DNA of 64,000 nt from the NCBI GenBank assembly GCA_034190085.1, contig JAXHTS010000030.1, forward strand, positions 1-64,000, in the 5' to 3' direction. This DNA is from Spirochaetota bacterium. GTDB taxonomy: Bacteria; Spirochaetota; UBA4802; JAFGDQ01. The notes beneath the pieces are model-generated. The model was not told the DNA's origin. It saw nothing but the letters and a program-made list of their open reading frames with translations, and did no database searches. Numbering within the stretch: position 1 is the first letter of the stretch; every line of letters starts with the position of its first letter. Shown here piece by piece: positions 59,301 through 64,000 of the stretch. The translations under genes were made by a program, and so were the position numbers.

Positions 59301-60800
59301 ACCTATTGCTATGATTATGGTATCAGTTTCGATTTCTGATTTTCGATTATAGTCAAATTCGGGATTGAATTTGCCATCATTATCAAATACCCTTGTACAG
59401 GCATTAAGACGAATTCCTGTAACATTGCCATCCTCACCGAGTATTTCATCAGGCCCCCAAGAGGGATTCAACTCAATTCCTTCCTCAACAGCATCCAGTA
59501 TCTCCCATTCATGAGCCGGCATCTCTTCTCTGCTCTCAAGGGAGACCACAGCGACCCTCTCTCCTCCCTGTCGCTTTGCTGTCATTGCAACGTCAATAGC
59601 CACATTCCCCCCACCAATAACCACTACATCCTTCCCAATCCTCGGATTCTTGCCAAGGTTTACCTCTTTTAGAAAATCGATCCCCCAGATAACGCCATTC
59701 TGATCAGATCCCTTAAAAGGAATCCTTCTAGCACAGGGCAATCCTACACCAATATATACTGCCTTATAACCCTTATCCTTTAATGACTCTATTGTAAAAT
59801 CCTTCCCCAGTCTTTCACCTGTTTTAACATCAATTCCAAGATCGATTATATTCTGTATATCCCAATCAAGGTATTCCTTAGGCAGTCTGTAATCAGGAAT
59901 CCCATAGCGCATTGCGCCTCCCAGTTTATCCTCAGCTTCAAAGATTGTCACAGGATATCCATCCTGTATCAAATCACGGGCGCATGTTAGACCGGAAGGG
60001 CCTCCGCCAATAACAGCAGTTTTAGACCTATTCAAATCAATTTCAGCCCTTTCAACCTTTATATCCGATGCCTTGCGGTCCTCGCGAACCCTATTAGCGA
60101 CAAAACGTTTAATATTATTGATAGCAACCGGTTCGTCTATCTGACCACGATTACACTCACCCTCACATGGATGATGGCAGACCCTTCCACAAATTGAGGG
60201 AAGCGGATTGCGATCAATAATGACATTATAGGCCTCCTCAAATTTTTCTTTTGCGACCAAAGCGATATAACCCTGAACATTTGTATTTGCTGGACAGGTC
60301 ATAACACAAGGCGCTCTATCATTCTTATTGATAGCAAATGCATTGGGAATAGCCTGTGGATACCTCTTGTACACTGCATTCCTATAATCTAAAAAGACAT
60401 TAAACTCATTAGGCATCTCAACAGGGCAGTTTTTAGCGCACTCTCCGCAGCCTGTGCACTTCTCCAGGTCAATATATCTTGGTCTTTCGAGTATTTTAAC
60501 CCTAAAATTACCGGCTTCCCCCTCAACCTCCTCTACACTCGAATATGTTATAACTTCAATATTTCTATCTTTGCCTACCTCCACGAGCTTGGGCGATATT
60601 ATGCACATTGAGCAGTCATTAGTAGGAAAAGTTTTGTCGAGTTGAGACATCCTACCACCGATAGAGGTTGTTTCCTCAACCAGATAAACCTTAAAACCTG
60701 AGTTTGAAAGGTCTAGCGATGCCTGTATCCCTCCAATACCCCCTCCAACAACCATGACAGCGCCAACACAGCCATTTGTTTTGTCTATTGTTTCATTCAT
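56310..60800 (-). CDS. hdrA: HdrA-NfnB/GltD-HdrA fusion
   Basis: 1496 residues. Order: an FAD-binding HdrA part (GGGIGG at 19-24; the HdrA cluster cysteines Cys63/Cys66 in NDCSMC), a first ferredoxin motif (Cys115-125), an inserted NfnB/GltD-type module (about 160-590; Cys165, 169 and 204-216 for its clusters, FAD site GGGPSG 265-270, NAD(P) site GGGNV 396-400), a Cys-rich HdrA segment (630-646), a GYGRFENVVTSLQFER-type HdrA part (to about 920), a second HdrA unit (CHCG at 936-939, FAD site GGGLAG 1075-1080, without the CSxC cysteines), and a 2x[4Fe-4S] C-terminus (Cys1418-1428 and 1448-1458). It is expected to move electrons between NAD(P)H, ferredoxin, MvhD and HdrBC. Confidence 0.93.
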   Translation of the reverse strand: MNETIDKTNGCVGAVMVVGGGIGGIQASLDLSNSGFKVYLVEETTSIGGRMSQLDKTFPTNDCSMCIISPKLVEVGKDRNIEVITYSSVEEVEGEAGNFRVKILERPRYIDLEKCTGCGECAKNCPVEMPNEFNVFLDYRNAVYKRYPQAIPNAFAINKNDRAPCVMTCPANTNVQGYIALVAKEKFEEAYNVIIDRNPLPSICGRVCHHPCEGECNRGQIDEPVAINNIKRFVANRVREDRKASDIKVERAEIDLNRSKTAVIGGGPSGLTCARDLIQDGYPVTIFEAEDKLGGAMRYGIPDYRLPKEYLDWDIQNIIDLGIDVKTGERLGKDFTIESLKDKGYKAVYIGVGLPCARRIPFKGSDQNGVIWGIDFLKEVNLGKNPRIGKDVVVIGGGNVAIDVAMTAKRQGGERVAVVSLESREEMPAHEWEILDAVEEGIELNPSWGPDEILGEDGNVTGIRLNACTRVFDNDGKFNPEFDYNRKSEIETDTIIIAIGQAADLDWIGDNSPIERQGGGIKADALTLATNIEGVFAGGDVVYGPKSVVEAIDHGHRAAESIKRYIQGEDIAQGREIVEKKPAELPDERPYLVIPRHYAQKADINNRSGNYNEIEYTFTQEMAVAEAKRCLDCGICCECLQCLAACQADAIKHDDIPRIRNIDVGSIILIPGFDPFDASIKGRYGYGRFENVVTSLQFERILSASGPFEGEVMRPSDNSHPRKVAWIQCVGSRDTTCDNDYCSSVCCMYATKEAIIAREHDNRIEPTIFYMDIRAFGKEFDSYYERARDEHGVRFIRSMVSDLEEDPDNDNIIIKYINETGSSIREEFDLVVLSIGMVPSQGAINLSKKLEIDIDRYGFCETSTFEPLNTSRDGIYVSGVFQSPKDIPETVAQSSGAAAYAESLLFSARGEMIEEVEYPPERDITGEDPRIGVFVCHCGINIGGVVNVPSIKEYALTLPDVVFADENLYTCSQDTQQKIRDAIIDNNLNRVIVASCSPRTHEPLFQSTIREAGLNRYLFEMANIRDQCSWVHQQEKERATEKARDLVRMAVANARLLSPLQEQFLDVTHKGLVIGGGLAGMHAALRLAEQGFDVTLVEKESELGGNLKDIYYTIHGDDVQAYLDTLVKSVESHERIIVVKNAVIDNFEGYKGNFVTSLLIGPAMRTMRVEHGITIVATGAEESKPKEYLYGENDRVLTQMEFENRIVNNKDSIKDSKEFVMIQCVGSRNEERPYCSRVCCSVAIKNALKIKGMNPDARVYILYRDIRTYGLLEEYYTKAREMGVIFIRYDLDNMPEVTDAHGTLSVSVNDPVLGLRIEINPDILILSSATIPRENEELSTMLKIDRTRDDFYLEAHMKLRPVDFANDGIYMCGMAHNPKLIDETISQAAAAAARAAIVLSKDKLQADAVIAQVNPELCAACLTCVRVCSNKVPFINNDGVAEINPALCRGCGSCASDCPGKAIELQHFRDAQLIAKCEESIEYIKEIQEVKEVAYG

Positions 60801-60896
60801 GATTGTTCTCCAATATAGTTATGTATATAAACTGCTTATCTAAAAGTAACTATAAACCTTAAAAACAAGTAATCACTTTCTTGTAAATATTACAGG

Positions 60897-61763
60897 TTAT
60901 AAATAATTCCTAATACCGCTAATATCAAATTCGTTGGATTCAATTTGTAATGAATCAGATTCTATTCCCATAGAGAGACCGAGAAGTTGTGTATATAGCA
61001 GAGATGAAAGACTTTCGGATAAATCTCTATCTGAGATCATCATCCTTTGACCATGATCAAATTGGAGATGACAGTAAGGACAGGCTACACATAGATAATC
61101 AGCGCCGCTATCCTTTCCGTTCCTCAACTTCTCCTCCATAATATCCATTGATAGCTCATCATTTACACCTAGAAGAGGAGCGCCGCAGCAATCTAATCTC
61201 TTGGACCAATTGATGCTATTTGCTCCGGTTATTTCAACAAGTTGGTCAAAGAGTGATGGATTAACAGGATCATCAAAATTAACTATATCACTGGGTCTCA
61301 GGGCATGACAGCCATAATGAGTGGCTATGTTAATATTCTTATAAGGTTTTATTATCTTCTCCCTTAGAGATTCAATCCCAACATCATGGTACAGAACAGA
61401 AAGCATATGTCTAATCTCAATACCGTCCTTGAATTCAAACCCTTCAGATTTTAAATAGACATTGATCTTTTCTCGTTTATCTGGATCCTCTTTCATTGTA
61501 TGCTCTGCATTCTTGAGGCTTCCGTAACAGCATTTGCATAGAGTTAGAAGGTCCAAATCCTGTGATTGAGCAATAGCAATATTTCTGGCTGAAGATAGAA
61601 GATATGAATCATTATCGAAATTTCTTATCGGATAACCACAGCAGTTAAAATCAGGGATATCTATAAGCTCAATATTTAGATTTTCTAAGACAGCCCTGGC
61701 TGAGGTCTCATATTGTTTTAACCTTGCTGGTATCGTGCATCCGAGAAATAGCGCATATTTCAT
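60897..61763 (-). CDS. hdrB: HdrB-like CCG-domain protein
   Basis: 288 residues with two cysteine-rich CCG domains: Cys9, Cys41-Cys42, Cys76 and Cys79 in the first half and Cys152, Cys192-Cys193, Cys228 and Cys231 in the second, which bind the special [4Fe-4S] clusters of heterodisulfide reductase subunit B. There is no sign of a missing ligand. With HdrC it takes or gives electrons to HdrA; the natural partner of the active site in bacteria is not CoM-S-S-CoB but is unknown. Located between hdrC and hdrA in the Moorella-like order. Confidence 0.93.
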   Translation of the reverse strand: MKYALFLGCTIPARLKQYETSARAVLENLNIELIDIPDFNCCGYPIRNFDNDSYLLSSARNIAIAQSQDLDLLTLCKCCYGSLKNAEHTMKEDPDKREKINVYLKSEGFEFKDGIEIRHMLSVLYHDVGIESLREKIIKPYKNINIATHYGCHALRPSDIVNFDDPVNPSLFDQLVEITGANSINWSKRLDCCGAPLLGVNDELSMDIMEEKLRNGKDSGADYLCVACPYCHLQFDHGQRMMISDRDLSESLSSLLYTQLLGLSMGIESDSLQIESNEFDISGIRNYL

Positions 61764-61790
61764 AATATTATCCTCATTTATATTGTAATC

Positions 61791-63572
61791 CTAAGCTAAT
61801 TTCGCTTTATCTACACCTACATTAGGGCTATTGGCGCCCCTTTTCGACATATTTTTTAGTTTATAAAACACCTCTGTAACGCGGACTCCTTGTGGACAGT
61901 TCTCTTGACACTTATAACAGGTAAGGCAATCCCACAGCATCTTTGATCCCATTGCAATCTCTTTGAGACCCAGGGCGGCAGAATGAATAATTTGATGAGG
62001 CAGTAAACCCAAAACATCTGATGGTTCTTCATAATTACTGACTACTGGGCATGAGGAAGTGCATGTACTACAGCTAAAGCATTTTGTGTATGTGCCCGCA
62101 ACGATTGATAGATCAAGCTCTGTTAGAAAGTCTCTGTCCAGCTTGGAAAGGGAGATGACCGGTTTTTCATTTTTAATCTCTTCAAGTTTTGTTGTTAGAT
62201 CTGCTTTTGAAGCAACTATTGGCTTTGAATAATACTCTAAATCTATTCTATCTCTCATTAGTCCTCTACTGAATGAAAAGGGGGAGAGAACGAGCGATGT
62301 GGGATGTCCATTATGTATTAGTTGTTCCTTTACTTGAAACCAGAGATTTTTGAGATCAATCCCTGAAGGACAAACAACAGTGCATCGATCACAATTAGTA
62401 CATATGTAAACACCCTCTTGAAGGCTCACCATCTCATCCTCTGTCATTTTTCTACCATTTATTAACGCCTTGATATGGGTTATTTTCTCTGATGGTAGTA
62501 TATTTGAATTACCCGTCATTAGATATGCGGCTAATGCTGAACAACGAAGGCTGCATGTGCTGCAATGAGTACATGCATCTAGTTCCATGACCTGCTTTGT
62601 TGCAATGTTGGCAGGATTGCTTTCTCCATCCTCTTTAATTACAGAATTCACTAACAAGCTGATTGGAGTTGTGATAATATGAAACATCTTGCTAAATGGA
62701 AGATATGCAAGAGCCATAAAGACGGCAATAAAGTGGATATATAGTAAAAAGGTTCTAATATTGGACTTATCCAGTTCATGAGCAACGGGTTTAATAATAC
62801 CAGCCGTTATGTAGCCAGTAAAGGCCCATTTGGGATTTGAGTGACATTCAGAACAATTCTCGTCATGCATTTTTTGACCAAAACGGAGAGTAGCTTCATC
62901 AAATTCCTTGGGTTCTATAGGTGGCACAATTAAAAATTCTCTTATCCAGTACAACTCCAGGCTTTGCAAATCATCTTTAGCGTCTGTTGAACTGTATTCC
63001 TCAACCATCTCCTGGTATCTGGAGTATGATGTTATCTTTACTCCTTCGAGAAGAACGCCTGACAATATGATAATAATTATTATTATGATAGCGTACACAT
63101 CCATCCCGTTTGTCGAAAGGCGGGGCACTTTGAGAATAAACCTCCGATAGACTGCGATCAAAATCCCCAAAATCACCAAAAGACCAAAGAGATCTCTTAA
63201 AAACATAAACGGGTTGAGGGTTGAATAGTAGTCATCAAAGAGATTTGAGGTTATTATTTTTTCCATGGCATGCATAAACAGGAGAAGCAGGAAACCAAAA
63301 TAAATAAATATATGCATTAACCATTTCAGGAAGTCTTGTTTTAGGAGTTTTCTCTGCAGTATTACGTCAAGCAAAAATACCTTTAGGAGTGTGAAGAATT
63401 TACTGCTAAAAAGAGTAGTGAAAATGCCTGCAAAGGCAGTGGCAATTCTTTTAGAAGCAGTAATATCCTCGGCATCTTTGCCTATTTTTCGAGTGAACCA
63501 TATTGATAATTTATAGAGCAAGCCAAGCCCAAAAATTACCAATGATACATACAAACTGATTGTATAAAACAT
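61791..63572 (-). CDS. hdrC: Membrane-anchored HdrC/DsrM-like fusion with haem c motif
   Basis: 593 residues from the ATG at 63572, which has GGAG eight bases upstream (an in-frame TTG at 63614 would add 14). The first 310 residues carry five hydrophobic segments (roughly 1-24, 83-104, 126-146, 158-178, 272-292) with histidines placed as in NarI/DsrM haem b proteins; between helices 4 and 5 lies CSECH (Cys240, Cys243, His244), a haem c attachment site. The C-terminal half has four CX2CX2CX3C [4Fe-4S] sets (about 334-344, 391-401, 498-508, 549-559), meaning two HdrC-type modules. With five helices and a cytoplasmic iron-sulfur part, the CXXCH site is in the periplasm. Confidence 0.85.
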   Translation of the reverse strand: MFYTISLYVSLVIFGLGLLYKLSIWFTRKIGKDAEDITASKRIATAFAGIFTTLFSSKFFTLLKVFLLDVILQRKLLKQDFLKWLMHIFIYFGFLLLLFMHAMEKIITSNLFDDYYSTLNPFMFLRDLFGLLVILGILIAVYRRFILKVPRLSTNGMDVYAIIIIIIIILSGVLLEGVKITSYSRYQEMVEEYSSTDAKDDLQSLELYWIREFLIVPPIEPKEFDEATLRFGQKMHDENCSECHSNPKWAFTGYITAGIIKPVAHELDKSNIRTFLLYIHFIAVFMALAYLPFSKMFHIITTPISLLVNSVIKEDGESNPANIATKQVMELDACTHCSTCSLRCSALAAYLMTGNSNILPSEKITHIKALINGRKMTEDEMVSLQEGVYICTNCDRCTVVCPSGIDLKNLWFQVKEQLIHNGHPTSLVLSPFSFSRGLMRDRIDLEYYSKPIVASKADLTTKLEEIKNEKPVISLSKLDRDFLTELDLSIVAGTYTKCFSCSTCTSSCPVVSNYEEPSDVLGLLPHQIIHSAALGLKEIAMGSKMLWDCLTCYKCQENCPQGVRVTEVFYKLKNMSKRGANSPNVGVDKAKLA

Positions 63573-63804
63573 AAGCGGATCTCCTATATAATATGCAATT
63601 CGATTGCTGTCCAAATTTTTATAGAAAGGTCGCTTACACTATAAGTTAATACAATTCGATCGGTTCTTGTGTAGGCCACTATTCTTTGTCAATCAATCAT
63701 CTACCCTGAAAGTCAGAAAAGTATATGAAACATTAAGCATTGGCAAAGCTTTGTGGGTTAATATATGTTTGATATCCTCCTTAAATATAAATATGAAATA
63801 TTAT

Positions 63805-64000
63805 CTATACCTTCGCAGCATCCAGAAAGTAAGGGATCTTAGCCTCCCAACCCATGGCCATAATATTTACCCCATTACAAAGACTCTTAAGACCATTTAT
63901 AAGCTCTGCTGTTATGGCCATACTCTCCTTTTGTTTATCTCCAGCAGAGGTCAGCCTTTCAATTATGCTGTCTGGAACATCCACACCATTCACATGCTTG
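63805..64000 (-). CDS. metF: Second metF-like gene, 3' end only
   Basis: The frame is open from the window edge to a stop at 63805. The visible 65 residues (from KHVNGVDVPDSIIERL to the end) resemble the C-terminus of the MetF at 54230-55153, including the VDVPDxxIERL segment and an MGWE motif matching its MAIEWE. It lies 233 bases upstream of the hdrC start and reads in the same direction, so the organism has two MetF proteins around one HdrABC-MvhD set. The rest is outside the window. Confidence 0.75.
   Translation of the reverse strand, partial: KHVNGVDVPDSIIERLTSAGDKQKESMAITAELINGLKSLCNGVNIMAMGWEAKIPYFLDAAKV

Noticed and set aside
1-64000. General reassignment of TGA to Trp or Gly
   Set aside because: TGA ends hdrA and the PHP gene at expected family lengths, and other genes show no in-frame TGA.
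1-64000. CRISPR array, IS elements, prophage or tRNA genes
   Set aside because: No spaced direct repeats, transposase or integrase genes, or cloverleaf patterns with CCA ends were recognised.

Overview
The window is a 64 kb, AT-rich (G+C roughly in the thirties per cent by eye) piece of chromosome from an anaerobic, diderm bacterium that carries the Wood-Ljungdahl (reductive acetyl-CoA) pathway. Lipoproteins with clear lipoboxes, an OmpA-type protein, an Omp85-type barrel and a LolA-like carrier show an outer membrane. FapA (DUF342) and a chemoreceptor suggest, but do not prove, motility. A spirochaete-like or other deep diderm lineage would fit; no rRNA or other strong phylogenetic marker is present, so I do not name a taxon. 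I saw no tRNA, rRNA, IS element, prophage or CRISPR array.

Layout. 0.2-5.7 kb: TPR and LysM/M23 envelope proteins, aspartate-semialdehyde dehydrogenase, FapA. 5.7-9.3 kb (minus): a cassette of two HATPase proteins, a PHP phosphoesterase and a DRTGG protein, of the kind usually seen beside [FeFe] hydrogenases, here following a CODH maturation ATPase (CooC). 9.4-21.3 kb (minus): an almost complete acs cluster, fhs-cooC-folD-small protein-acsD-cooS-acsB-acsC-acsE, ending at a strong hairpin. 21.8-25.8 kb: an NDP-forming acyl-CoA synthetase alpha subunit and two tandem CaiB/BaiF CoA-transferases. 25.9-30.2 kb: four outer-membrane genes. 30.3-41.4 kb: aspartase, a class III cyclase, a PP-loop sugar amidotransferase-like protein, an acyl carrier protein, a WbpM/CapD-type dehydratase, an Arg-rich membrane miniprotein, a LeuB-family dehydrogenase and a tungsten aldehyde:ferredoxin oxidoreductase. 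41.8-51.7 kb: a duplicated-domain lipoprotein, a chemoreceptor, proA, proB, apt, metK, argJ and a MORN lipoprotein. 52.1-64 kb (minus): the most interesting part, hdrC-hdrB-hdrA-mvhD-metV-metF followed by a response regulator and a REC-PAS-histidine kinase, with the 3' end of a second metF-like gene upstream at the window edge.

How it fits together. Fhs, FolD and MetFV supply the methyl branch, AcsE/AcsCD move the methyl group, and CooS/AcsB make acetyl-CoA. The last cluster has the gene order expected of a MetFV-HdrABC-MvhD methylene-THF reductase complex, with three unusual parts: (1) mvhD contains an in-frame TGA at the position of a conserved cysteine, with a perfect upstream ribosome-binding site and a SECIS-like hairpin just downstream, so it very probably encodes a selenoprotein; (2) HdrA is a 1496-residue protein with an NfnB/GltD-type NAD(P)H module inserted into one HdrA unit and a second HdrA unit appended; (3) HdrC is a double 2x[4Fe-4S] protein fused to a five-helix NarI/DsrM-like membrane domain with a CXXCH haem c motif. 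Together these suggest a membrane-anchored, NAD(P)H-linked methylene-THF reductase that could exchange electrons with the quinone pool. This is inference from domain content and would need biochemical testing.
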